7,277 nucleotides of DNA from Promethearchaeota archaeon (lineage in GTDB: Archaea > Asgardarchaeota > Lokiarchaeia > Sigynarchaeales > SOKP01). The notes beneath the pieces are model-generated. The model had not been told where the DNA came from, searched no databases, and was given only the letters and a program-made list of their open reading frames with translations. Within the stretch, counting starts at the first letter, position 1. Each line of letters opens with the position of its first letter. Shown one piece after another: positions 1-6,664 of the stretch. The stretch covers positions 1 to 7,277 of the forward strand of contig JAUWDN010000045.1 in NCBI GenBank assembly GCA_030608765.1. Reading direction: 5' to 3'. The translations under genes and the position numbers were made by a program.

Positions 1-1680
1 AATGCTTATGAACAATTCCGCGATTCATCTTGGATTGGTATTCCAATAGTAAACGCTACATACATAAACTTAGAAGCGAATTCTATGATGATGTCGGCTT
101 GTTTAAAGCTTTTTGAATATACCGGAAATCTTACTTACTACGATAGGGCATGGCAATTATACAACACTTTTGAAAGTTCCTTTTATGATGCTTCTGTTAA
201 TTCCTATAAAAAATCAATCGACCCCGTTGATAACGATAAAGATTTCCACTCCAATCTTAAATTAATCGAAGCTTATTTAGAAGCGTGTAATATTTATAAC
301 AATACAAGGTTAAATTCGTTTTTTAATGTCACTGATCAAATACCAGATTTCATTTTTAATCAAGATACTCTAAATATAACGAGTGTTTATTCATACACAA
401 AAACAGATAAATTTTATAACACTACAACTAAAAACTATGAACCATTTACCGTTGAATATAAGATTGATGACGCTTCTATTAGTTATTTATTTAAAAACCC
501 TGAGCAAGAAATAATGAACACCATAACACAACCAATTACAGATACATCTACAACGCTTTTATACGATATTACCGATGCCTTGGAAATAGGAAGTGGGTAC
601 TATCTTCAAATTTTTACTAACTCTACTAATTTTGGTTCATCTCATATATTAAAGCAATTTAATGTGATTTCTGGTTTAGTTAATTCGTCTATTCAGGGGT
701 TACCACAGACATTATATCAAGGGCCTATAGTTAATGTTACAGTCCCAATCAATAACACTCGTTCCAAAGATGTTAACTTAACCGTTTCTATGGAAGGAGC
801 TGAGATTGTTACTGAAATACAAAATATATCCTTTATTACTAATGTGTTAACTAATGTGTCGTTTAATCTAACGACAACTCTGGGAGCTGCTATTGGCCCT
901 CATACTATTAGCTTTAAATTCAAAGAAGGTAACATTACTTATTTGGAAATAAATAGAGTTATAGATATTGGGCATTCCTTTGATTACTCCAGTTTTATCT
1001 ATGAAAACAGTATAGTTAATGGAGAGAGTGCTTTTGTATCTATGATTCTAACTAATTTTCTGCCCAATAGTACGCAAACCTTTAATATTAGTTACTACCA
1101 AGATGACACCGTAATTCATAAAGAAGAAATATTTTTACTGGAAAATGAAATCAAAACTGCATACTTCATTTTGAACTATTCTGTCACGGAAACTCATAAT
1201 ATTAATATAACGATGAAAATTTCCAAAAGTGAGACAAATTTCTACATTAGACAATTCAATGTTGAAATAATGCCGAAGTATGAAATACTAAGTGTATCTT
1301 TTCCTGAGATAATAGAACAAGGTAAAACGGCTCAATTTACTTTAATAATTCAGAATAATCAAGATAAGTCTGAATCTTTTACACTATATGTAAATGGTGA
1401 AAAAGTAGAAACAAACCTCGATGGACTTGGATCTGGGATCAATATTATTGTGTTTGAAGTGATTCCAAGCATAAATCCTTATGATTTTGGAAAAAAATCT
1501 TATATTTTTGAATTGAGAGACAGTTCCAATAATCCCATTGCAAGATATTACTATGAAGTACAATTGGAACTATCTTCATTTAATTTAATTGTATTTTATA
1601 TTCTTCCTGTATTGATTCCTGTAGGTATTGTTTTGATATATAAAAATAAAGATATTAAACAAAAATTATTAAGAAGATGA
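1..1680 (+). CDS. Membrane-anchored surface protein with helical toroid-like segment and Ig-like domains (5' partial)
   Basis: The reading frame is open from base 1, so this is the C-terminal 559 residues of a longer protein; the ATG at 85 is only the first internal methionine. Residues 1 to about 110 are alpha-helical, with hairpin-like stretches such as LTYYDRAWQLYNTFES and DFHSNLKLIEAYLEACNIY. These resemble the alpha/alpha toroid of six-hairpin glycosidases and YyaL/DUF255-type proteins, a weak fold-level match. Residues about 110-525 are beta-rich and probably form three or four Ig-like (CARDB-like) modules. A hydrophobic segment at about 527-548 is followed by a basic tail ending KQKLLRR, so most of the protein should lie outside the cell. 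I count 19 N-X-S/T sequons, typical of a glycosylated archaeal surface protein. The next gene starts 7 bp downstream, so the two are probably co-transcribed. Enzymatic activity is unproven; the helical part may be a degenerate or purely structural domain. Confidence 0.75.
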   Translation, partial: NAYEQFRDSSWIGIPIVNATYINLEANSMMMSACLKLFEYTGNLTYYDRAWQLYNTFESSFYDASVNSYKKSIDPVDNDKDFHSNLKLIEAYLEACNIYNNTRLNSFFNVTDQIPDFIFNQDTLNITSVYSYTKTDKFYNTTTKNYEPFTVEYKIDDASISYLFKNPEQEIMNTITQPITDTSTTLLYDITDALEIGSGYYLQIFTNSTNFGSSHILKQFNVISGLVNSSIQGLPQTLYQGPIVNVTVPINNTRSKDVNLTVSMEGAEIVTEIQNISFITNVLTNVSFNLTTTLGAAIGPHTISFKFKEGNITYLEINRVIDIGHSFDYSSFIYENSIVNGESAFVSMILTNFLPNSTQTFNISYYQDDTVIHKEEIFLLENEIKTAYFILNYSVTETHNINITMKISKSETNFYIRQFNVEIMPKYEILSVSFPEIIEQGKTAQFTLIIQNNQDKSESFTLYVNGEKVETNLDGLGSGINIIVFEVIPSINPYDFGKKSYIFELRDSSNNPIARYYYEVQLELSSFNLIVFYILPVLIPVGIVLIYKNKDIKQKLLRR

Positions 1681-1681
1681 T
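1676..1681 (+). promoter_or_regulatory. Shine-Dalgarno-like site overlapping the upstream stop codon
   Basis: GATGAT lies 6 nt before the ATG at 1688 and differs by one base from GGTGAT, part of the archaeal anti-Shine-Dalgarno complement. It contains the TGA stop of the preceding gene, so ribosomes finishing that gene would be placed to reinitiate. The match is modest, but its spacing agrees with that seen at other genes in the window. Confidence 0.4.
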
Positions 1682-1687
1682 TGAAAA

Positions 1688-3418
1688 ATGAATAAAAAAA
1701 ATACATCAATTAGTTTATTTTTGATTATAATTACTTTTGCGACAATATTTTTAAGCACTTTCGCGATTTCAATAAATATTAACAATGATTTTACTTTATA
1801 TAATGAAAGAGAAAGCGCACTTATTGATTTTCAGGATCTCTCTGCTTTGAAAAGCTCTGACAATGGAAATCTGTCTTTAGATTATTCGTCTGTTTATCAA
1901 AACGCAACGACAGTTTATAGATTATTTGAATCTATTCAATTTGACATTAACGCTTCAAAATTTGCTAACCCGAATTATACTGTTATGCAAATTCATTATT
2001 CGAATAATGAAGTAGAAGATTTTAACATGGATTATGTGTCTGGCACAGATAATTTCACATATATTTATACTCCGAGATATTATGACCCTTTAGGATTTCA
2101 AAATGTAAGTTTCTCAATATATAATATATCTGATTCTCTCCTTAGTTCCACAGTTCCAATCACTAATTTTACGATAACTACAAACTATCTATTATTACTT
2201 AACAGCACCGAATACAGTCGAGGTGAAACTCTCTATGCAGAATTGATTGTTAATGATGAACCTCAACCTTACGACTTTGATTGGAATGTAACTATAGTTG
2301 ATAGCGATAATGAAACTCTTCAAAACAATTTATTTGATGTGGGCAATAATCTGATGCAATTCTCTTTTGAACTTGATGATAGGTTTAATTATACTAATGA
2401 TTTATATTATGTCAAGATTAATATAACGGATGCTTCTAGAAATACTGACGCATCAGCTTATTTTCCTTTTAAAGTATTAAACTCTTTACCAGAAATCGTA
2501 GTTCCTTCGATAAGTTTTTCAAAAGATCCATTGAAAAGAGCAGAAGATTGCACTCTTAACTTGAACGTTACCGATGATGACACATACACTTTACCGGAAA
2601 ATCTGACAGTTTCTATGACTATTCAAACTTCCATTGGCGAATTAGAGGACCCTATTGAATTAACAAACAATAATAATTGGACTTTTACAACTACATTTTC
2701 AATAGATATAACTAAACCAGTAGGAAGTTATCAAATCCATATAGGAGTAGAAGACCAATATGGTGGAAAAGACAATACTACTGTTGTTATTTTTGTCGAA
2801 AATAACCCTCCTGAAATTCAAGGCTACTATGTTAATGGATTTACTATGAATCAGAGCATATCAGTAAACTATGGAGAAGATTTAGTCTTTACTTTTGATG
2901 TGAGTGATGTTGAAGGTACAATTGATTACATAACAGTATCTCTTTTAGATGAAAATAATGATTGGTATAATATATCAAGAATCTATATGCCTGGTATGAA
3001 AATTACAGTCAGGACAGAAGAATTAATAACAGGAGTTTGGTTGGCCTATGTTTCAGTAACTGATGTTGATGGCGCAACAACTTCTCTCAATTCAGACTAC
3101 AATTTAGCGCCTCAAGAAATCAATGTAATCCCTGATTTGTTAACGCCTGTCCTTCCATGGATTGCGTTTTCTATCGGACTTCTTATTGGTGTTTTAGCGG
3201 GTGTGGGTATATTATATAAGAAATTTAAGACTAGATACGTCGAAACAAAAGAAGTACCCTCAAAGAAACCATCGAAACCATCGAAACCATCGAAAGCTCC
3301 AAAGTCTGCTCCCTCCAAAAAGAGAGTAGTAAAAAAAGAAGCTGAAAAAGTTGAAACTGAAGAAACCGATGAAGTCACTAAAGAACCGCAAAGAAAGATA
3401 AAAAGAAAATTAAAATAA
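1688..3418 (+). CDS. Secreted, membrane-anchored Ig-like repeat protein with Lys/Pro/Ser-rich cytoplasmic tail
   Basis: This 576-residue protein is complete and not assignable to a named family. It starts with Lys residues and a hydrophobic stretch (about 9-26), consistent with a signal peptide or signal anchor. Residues about 27-485 are beta-rich with aromatic and acidic patches and look like three or four Ig-, cadherin- or PKD-like modules; linkers such as VENNPPEI (about 370) are typical between such domains. About 20 N-X-S/T sequons suggest heavy N-glycosylation. A transmembrane helix lies at about 487-509, followed by a 67-residue cytoplasmic tail (510-576) that begins YKKFK, contains KPS repeats and ends in a Lys/Glu- and then Lys/Arg-rich segment. 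It lies 7 bp after the preceding surface-protein gene, and its likely ribosome site overlaps that gene's stop codon, suggesting translational coupling. A structural, adhesive or envelope role is inferred from architecture only. Confidence 0.8.
   Translation: MNKKNTSISLFLIIITFATIFLSTFAISININNDFTLYNERESALIDFQDLSALKSSDNGNLSLDYSSVYQNATTVYRLFESIQFDINASKFANPNYTVMQIHYSNNEVEDFNMDYVSGTDNFTYIYTPRYYDPLGFQNVSFSIYNISDSLLSSTVPITNFTITTNYLLLLNSTEYSRGETLYAELIVNDEPQPYDFDWNVTIVDSDNETLQNNLFDVGNNLMQFSFELDDRFNYTNDLYYVKINITDASRNTDASAYFPFKVLNSLPEIVVPSISFSKDPLKRAEDCTLNLNVTDDDTYTLPENLTVSMTIQTSIGELEDPIELTNNNNWTFTTTFSIDITKPVGSYQIHIGVEDQYGGKDNTTVVIFVENNPPEIQGYYVNGFTMNQSISVNYGEDLVFTFDVSDVEGTIDYITVSLLDENNDWYNISRIYMPGMKITVRTEELITGVWLAYVSVTDVDGATTSLNSDYNLAPQEINVIPDLLTPVLPWIAFSIGLLIGVLAGVGILYKKFKTRYVETKEVPSKKPSKPSKPSKAPKSAPSKKRVVKKEAEKVETEETDEVTKEPQRKIKRKLK
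3265..3291 (+). repeat. Three tandem 9-bp repeats encoding Lys-Pro-Ser
   Basis: Three exact copies of gaaaccatc stand head to tail inside the cytoplasmic tail of the surface protein. A fourth unit, gaaagctcc, keeps the first four bases and encodes the related K-A-P run. The unit is in frame, so changes in copy number would lengthen or shorten the KPS linker without shifting the frame. Recent slippage expansion is the simplest explanation. Confidence 0.85.
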
Positions 3419-3419
3419 A

Positions 3420-3459
3420 ACTTATTTTTCCGTTTTTACGAATAATTCTATTTTTTTTA
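3420..3459 (+). terminator. Poly-T terminator region after the surface-protein genes
   Basis: The gap between the convergent surface-protein gene and ftr holds three T runs on the + strand: TTTTT at about 3425, TTTTT at about 3433 and eight T at 3451-3458. Archaeal RNA polymerase commonly terminates at such T tracts without a hairpin, and no strong stem-loop is visible. The assignment rests on position and composition. Confidence 0.5.
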
Positions 3460-4371
3460 TTATGTTAACACATCATATAATCGATATTGGAACTTTCCTA
3501 GTTTGCCCCCATAATTCCCTGCACTAATTTTATTAACGCCCGGAATTTGAACAGCTGCTCGAATTCCTAACTTCATTGCTTTTTTGATAACATCTTCGGT
3601 AGCGCCATCAAAAATTACTTCATACACGAAATTGTCCTTATCTCCTAGCAATGACCCTTCAATTTTGTTCCGGAGAGTAGGACAGAGAGGATCGTTAGTT
3701 GATGCGTTTAAAAAACTATATTGTGACCCTACTTTAGAACCAGATCGTGCAATTCCCCCCGGAAAAGGGGTTATCACATTCTCTAAATCTTTAACAGCGG
3801 CTATTGCCTTTTCAGCAGCTTCTAAGGCAGCTTCTTGGGTTTCACCAAATATCAAGAAATTTCCCCCCGCGATTCCTTTTCCAACCTTAAAATTACTTTG
3901 AACGGTGAATTCCCCATCCATAACTGGAATTTTCCATGCTTCAAAAGGATAGAGTCCTTCTACTTTTTCTTCGAATTTATCGCCAAAAAACTTGAGTTTA
4001 TACCCCGTTTTTATTTCAAAAACCTTTTCTGGGGCGAGGGAATTATTTAAAGCGTCAAAACAAGCCGTAGTAGGACAGGTTAATATACATTGTCCAATTC
4101 TATTCAATAAAACATGATCCATTTTATCTTTTTTAGTTTTAAAAAACATCAACACTGCTCCCGGACGATTATCGGGAGTATCGTTCGCAGAAACGAACAC
4201 ATCTACACCAGCTTCTGAATCACAGTGGATTGTAGAAGTACCATAACCAGTTGCAATCTGACTAGCAATTTTGACCCATTTCTCATTTATTGCAGTTACT
4301 AAAATTCTCGTAAAAACAGCTCCAAAGGCTTCACAAAAAGTATCTTCAATTTCTACTCCATTTATATCCAT
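3460..4371 (-). CDS. ftr: Formylmethanofuran--tetrahydromethanopterin N-formyltransferase
   Basis: Ftr moves the formyl group from formylmethanofuran to tetrahydromethanopterin, giving N5-formyl-H4MPT in the cytoplasm. It is the second step of the H4MPT C1 branch and is reversible. The 303-residue protein is full length for the family. It aligns from end to end with remembered methanogen Ftr: MDINGVEIEDTF at the N-terminus, GQCILTCPTTA (93-103), GYKLKFFGD (123-131), GGEF-like MDGEF (151-155), GIAGGNF (166-172), VITPFPGGIARSGSKVG (199-215) and SAGNYGGKLGKFQ (283-295) at the C-terminus. Glu251 in the YEVIFDG segment may correspond to the glutamate proposed to act in catalysis, though I cannot confirm the numbering. 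The ATG at 4371 gives the family N-terminus exactly. A weak ribosome site, GTTGAT, lies 5 nt upstream. The gene is divergent from mtd, a later enzyme of the same pathway, and convergent with the surface-protein operon. Confidence 0.97.
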   Translation of the reverse strand: MDINGVEIEDTFCEAFGAVFTRILVTAINEKWVKIASQIATGYGTSTIHCDSEAGVDVFVSANDTPDNRPGAVLMFFKTKKDKMDHVLLNRIGQCILTCPTTACFDALNNSLAPEKVFEIKTGYKLKFFGDKFEEKVEGLYPFEAWKIPVMDGEFTVQSNFKVGKGIAGGNFLIFGETQEAALEAAEKAIAAVKDLENVITPFPGGIARSGSKVGSQYSFLNASTNDPLCPTLRNKIEGSLLGDKDNFVYEVIFDGATEDVIKKAMKLGIRAAVQIPGVNKISAGNYGGKLGKFQYRLYDVLT

Positions 4372-4406
4372 TTTTTATCAACATTTCTATTTTGTAGTTA
4401 ATCCTA

Positions 4407-4418
4407 ATATTTATTAAA
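4407..4418 (-). promoter_or_regulatory. Candidate TATA box for ftr
   Basis: On the - strand this reads TTTAATAAATAT, an archaeal TATA-like element. A start of transcription about 25 nt downstream would fall near 4385, leaving a leader of roughly 14 nt that includes the GTTGAT site at 4377-4382. The background is so AT-rich that chance matches are common, so confidence is low. Confidence 0.3.
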
Positions 4419-4437
4419 TTTTAATAGAACGCAATAA

Positions 4438-4449
4438 CATATAAAATTT
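4438..4449 (+). promoter_or_regulatory. Candidate TATA box for mtd
   Basis: The string ACATATAAAATT is the best TATA-like match on the + strand in the 172-bp ftr-mtd gap. It would place transcription start near 4470 and give a leader of about 70 nt. No better TATA match sits at the position expected for a leaderless mtd transcript (about 4511-4518). AT-rich background makes this tentative. Confidence 0.28.
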
Positions 4450-4543
4450 TTAAGAAAAAAAACTAAAAATTTTAATTAATTATCAATTTAAGAAATTCAT
4501 AGTAGAATCTCTTTGATTTTCAATAAATTTAAAGTTGTTAAAA

Positions 4544-5380
4544 ATGAGCGAAAAAGTTTTAAAAATTGGGATACTTAAGAACGGAACCATTGGTTCTTCG
4601 TTATTACTTGCTTTTTTATTGGATGAGAGGGCAGAATCTAAGAATATAATTGTGCGAGAAGTTACCTCGGGAGCGAAGATGAACCCTCCAGAGGAATGCG
4701 TAGAGACAATGAAAAAATTATTAGAGTTTGAACCGGAATTAATCTTAATGTCCAGCCCAAACGCGGCGTTAAAAGGACCGAAAGCAGCAAGAGAATTAGC
4801 AGGAAACATTCCTACGATTATAGTCTCTGATGCTCCAGCAAAAAAGGCTATCGAAGAATTTAAAGAAAAAAACATGGGATATATAATAGTAGGCTGTGAT
4901 TCAATGATTGGAGCAAGACGTCCATTTCTAGACACTATCGAGATGAGTTGTTTCAATTCAGATCTATTAAGAGTTCTTGCGATTACTGGTGCTTTTAATA
5001 TAATAACTAACGAATTAAATATAGTTATAATGGATATGTTAGAAGGAAAGGCTCCTACTTTACCTCAGATTGAAATTAATGCCACTAACGCTACAAAGGC
5101 AGCAGGCTTTTCAAACCCTTACGCCCAAGCTAAAGCCTTTGCAGCTTTTGAATTAGCTGCTTCAGTTTCTAAGATTACGGGAAGGGCGTGTTTTGTTTTA
5201 AAAGATAGAGCCGATTATATGCCTTTATTAGCAGCATCTCACGAAATGATGAAAGCTGCTGCTGAATTATGCACACAAGCTAGAGAAATAGAAAAATCTA
5301 ACGATACGGTATTGAGAACGCCACATCACGCTAAGCAACATCTTTTAACCAAGAGAAAACTCCACGAAAAAGAAGCTTAA
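4544..5380 (+). CDS. mtd: F420-dependent methylenetetrahydromethanopterin dehydrogenase
   Basis: Mtd reversibly interconverts methenyl-H4MPT and methylene-H4MPT using coenzyme F420 as the hydride carrier. The 278-residue product matches remembered methanogen Mtd (about 280 residues) over its whole length: KIGILKNGTIGSS (7-19), LLDERAE (25-31), SGAKMNP (42-48), SDAPAKKA (95-102), GARRPFLD (123-130), NPYAQAKAFAAFELA (191-205), ASHEMMKAAAEL (231-242) and EKSNDTVLRTPHH (250-262). The ATG at 4544 is chosen over the in-frame TTG at 4535 because family members begin only a few residues before the KIGI strand; the ribosome site is poor (GTTGTT, 4 nt before). The gene is divergent from ftr. The intermediate enzyme Mch and the later reductase Mer are not in the window. 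Its presence implies that the organism makes or imports F420. Confidence 0.97.
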   Translation: MSEKVLKIGILKNGTIGSSLLLAFLLDERAESKNIIVREVTSGAKMNPPEECVETMKKLLEFEPELILMSSPNAALKGPKAARELAGNIPTIIVSDAPAKKAIEEFKEKNMGYIIVGCDSMIGARRPFLDTIEMSCFNSDLLRVLAITGAFNIITNELNIVIMDMLEGKAPTLPQIEINATNATKAAGFSNPYAQAKAFAAFELAASVSKITGRACFVLKDRADYMPLLAASHEMMKAAAELCTQAREIEKSNDTVLRTPHHAKQHLLTKRKLHEKEA

Positions 5381-5390
5381 TTATTATTAA

Positions 5391-5420
5391 AATATATTTT
5401 TAAAAAATTCTTATTTTTTT
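5391..5420 (+). terminator. Poly-T terminator after mtd
   Basis: Downstream of the mtd stop, the + strand has TTTTT at about 5397-5401 and seven T at about 5414-5420, within the gap to the convergent GTPase gene. This fits T-tract termination in archaea. No GC-rich hairpin is visible. Confidence 0.45.
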
Positions 5421-5432
5421 AATTTAAACATT

Positions 5433-5446
5433 AAAAATCATAAAAA
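5433..5446 (-). terminator. T-tract terminator candidate for the GTPase gene
   Basis: On the - strand this reads TTTTTATGATTTTT, two T5 runs about 40 nt beyond the GTPase stop. It lies in the same convergent gap as the mtd terminator but on the other strand. The support is composition and position only. Confidence 0.35.
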
Positions 5447-5484
5447 TTAAGCAAAATTGGTTAAAAAGACTTTAAAATTGGTGA

Positions 5485-6438
5485 TTAATAATCTTGTTTA
5501 TTGAGGAAATTCTTTAAGTCTTTGTATTCTTGGCTATTTACGGCGCTGATAATAGTGTTAAATACTTCTGGAGACTTATTTTTTGTAACTATCATCAACA
5601 CCGAACCGTTGCTTATCTCTTTCACTAAAATGTAGTTATTATCGGTCTCGTACATAACTATTGATAACTCTAGTGGAGAAATCGTGGAGTTTGAAAGATT
5701 CATTATCTCTGTATAAATTTGATATATGTTTGAGTCAAGGCTTCCGATTTCAAAGCGGAGGAATTGGAATTTAACTAATTCTGGTTTACCTAAAGTTGAA
5801 GCTACTAATAAACCATCGGGTTGATTGAATAAGAAGTATTCCGAAAGCGTAGTTAACTTTAGTTGGTCTAACAGATGCCGTATTTTTCCGAGTCTTTGTA
5901 AAGCCATCGTATTCTGTTGAATTTTATAATCAAGAATTTCGATCAACCTATGTTGAGCGCTCCCTTCCTTTACCGATACCGGTGTAAAAGCAATTTTACT
6001 TTTTAAATCATCTGTGAGGTCTTTAATTAGCAGTTCATAAATGTTGTCTTCTTTTGATTCTTGAAGATCGATTTTATTCAATAAAACATACACAATTTCG
6101 ACTCCAGGACTGAATTCAAAAATGTATTTCATGAAATTATCAAAAATTTCTTTTAACTTGGGTTCGTCTGCCACGGAATCAACCATGAATACTGCTGTCA
6201 TTACTTCAGAAAAAACGAGTTCTCGCTGTTTTTCTGAAAAATAACGATCCATATAGAGTTGTTGCCCTCCTAGGTCCCAGATGGATAGTTCCATAATTCC
6301 TCTAAAGATAAAATTCTCTCTCGAGACTCCTTTAGTGGGTTTCAGATTGAGAACTTTCATAAAGTTATAACCTAAACAGGTAGTCCGTAATAGTGATGTT
6401 TTTCCAGCACCAGCTGGGCCAAAGAGAAGTACTTTTAT
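5485..6438 (-). CDS. Rag/Gtr-like small GTPase with C-terminal roadblock-like domain, probable ATA start
   Basis: This is a P-loop GTPase resembling eukaryotic RagA/Gtr1. Numbered from the proposed ATA start (317 aa), the G motifs are all present: G1 GPAGAGKTS (7-15), a candidate switch I threonine (Thr35), G3 WDLGGQ (54-59), G4 NKID (121-124) and a G5-like SVKEGS (155-160). The stretch after G3, LYMDRYFSEKQRELVFSEV, is very Rag-like (compare FMDNYFTSQRDNIF in RagA). Residues about 170-317 form an alpha/beta domain ending in strand pairs like YILVKEI and SVLMIVTK, which suits a roadblock or longin fold as in Rag proteins. In eukaryotes these GTPases signal at membranes; the archaeal role is unknown. 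The first ATG (6360, Met27) lies after the P-loop, so a start there would remove G1. Upstream, a TGA at 6445-6447 closes the frame and only ATT (6444) or ATA (6438) remain; ATA has GGTGA 6 nt ahead. No C-terminal cysteine for prenylation is present. Confidence 0.85.
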   Translation of the reverse strand: MKVLLFGPAGAGKTSLLRTTCLGYNFMKVLNLKPTKGVSRENFIFRGIMELSIWDLGGQQLYMDRYFSEKQRELVFSEVMTAVFMVDSVADEPKLKEIFDNFMKYIFEFSPGVEIVYVLLNKIDLQESKEDNIYELLIKDLTDDLKSKIAFTPVSVKEGSAQHRLIEILDYKIQQNTMALQRLGKIRHLLDQLKLTTLSEYFLFNQPDGLLVASTLGKPELVKFQFLRFEIGSLDSNIYQIYTEIMNLSNSTISPLELSIVMYETDNNYILVKEISNGSVLMIVTKNKSPEVFNTIISAVNSQEYKDLKNFLNKQDY

Positions 6439-6444
6439 TTTAAT

Positions 6445-6449
6445 TCACC
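6445..6449 (-). promoter_or_regulatory. Shine-Dalgarno site GGTGA deciding the GTPase start
   Basis: On the - strand GGTGA is an exact piece of the archaeal anti-SD complement (GGAGGTGATC). It ends 6 nt before the ATA at 6438 and directly abuts the ATT at 6444. Functional spacing therefore supports ATA and excludes ATT. It is the best SD core match in the window together with that of apt. Confidence 0.6.
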
Positions 6450-6496
6450 GTTATTCTTTTATTCTATTATTTAAAGAGATACTTAAATTTATGTTA

Positions 6497-6506
6497 ATTT
6501 ATAAAA
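6497..6506 (-). promoter_or_regulatory. Candidate TATA box for the GTPase gene
   Basis: On the - strand this reads TTTTATAAAT, a good match to the archaeal TATA consensus. Transcription would start near 6475, giving a leader of about 35 nt that contains the GGTGA site. A second TTTATAAA-type match at 6521-6530 reads on both strands and is an alternative. If correct, the P-loop codons lie within the transcript. Confidence 0.4.
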
Positions 6507-6654
6507 TGGTCTAATATATTTTTTATAAATTAATGATTATTTAATCTTTTTCTAATTATTAAACGATTTATTAGATTTTAATTGTATGGACGATTGAGTT
6601 AAATATAATTTTAAATTACCTTAAATACAATTTAATTTTAATATAAAAAAGAAT

Positions 6655-6660
6655 GTGATC
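6655..6660 (+). promoter_or_regulatory. Shine-Dalgarno site of apt
   Basis: GTGATC matches the 3' half of the archaeal SD consensus exactly and stands 4 nt before the ATG at 6665, fixing that start. Upstream, TTAAATAC at 6621-6628 or ATATAAAA at 6641-6648 could act as the TATA element; the first has the more suitable distance. Confidence 0.6.
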
Positions 6661-6664
6661 AACT

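Noticed and set aside
3112..3378. 88-codon open frame on the - strand
   Set aside because: It lies wholly inside the C-terminal coding region of the surface protein, and its Gly/Phe/Asp-rich repeats are the reverse reading of the KPS tail. It has no independent support.
3584..4050. Two overlapping + strand open frames of 105 and 71 codons
   Set aside because: Both are antisense to the strongly conserved ftr and have no family likeness.
4535..4543. TTG at 4535 as the mtd start
   Set aside because: It adds only Met-Leu-Lys before the family N-terminus, and the ATG at 4544 fits known Mtd proteins better.
4483..4956. 157-codon - strand open frame
   Set aside because: It is antisense to the conserved N-terminal half of mtd and is a shadow of its codon usage.
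5453..5482. Direct repeat AAAATTGGT at 5453-5461 and 5474-5482
   Set aside because: Two 9-bp copies in a very AT-rich convergent gap; no structure or known site, so chance is likely.
6442..6444. ATT as the start of the GTPase
   Set aside because: It directly abuts the GGTGA site, leaving no spacer, whereas ATA at 6436-6438 has the spacing seen at the other genes.
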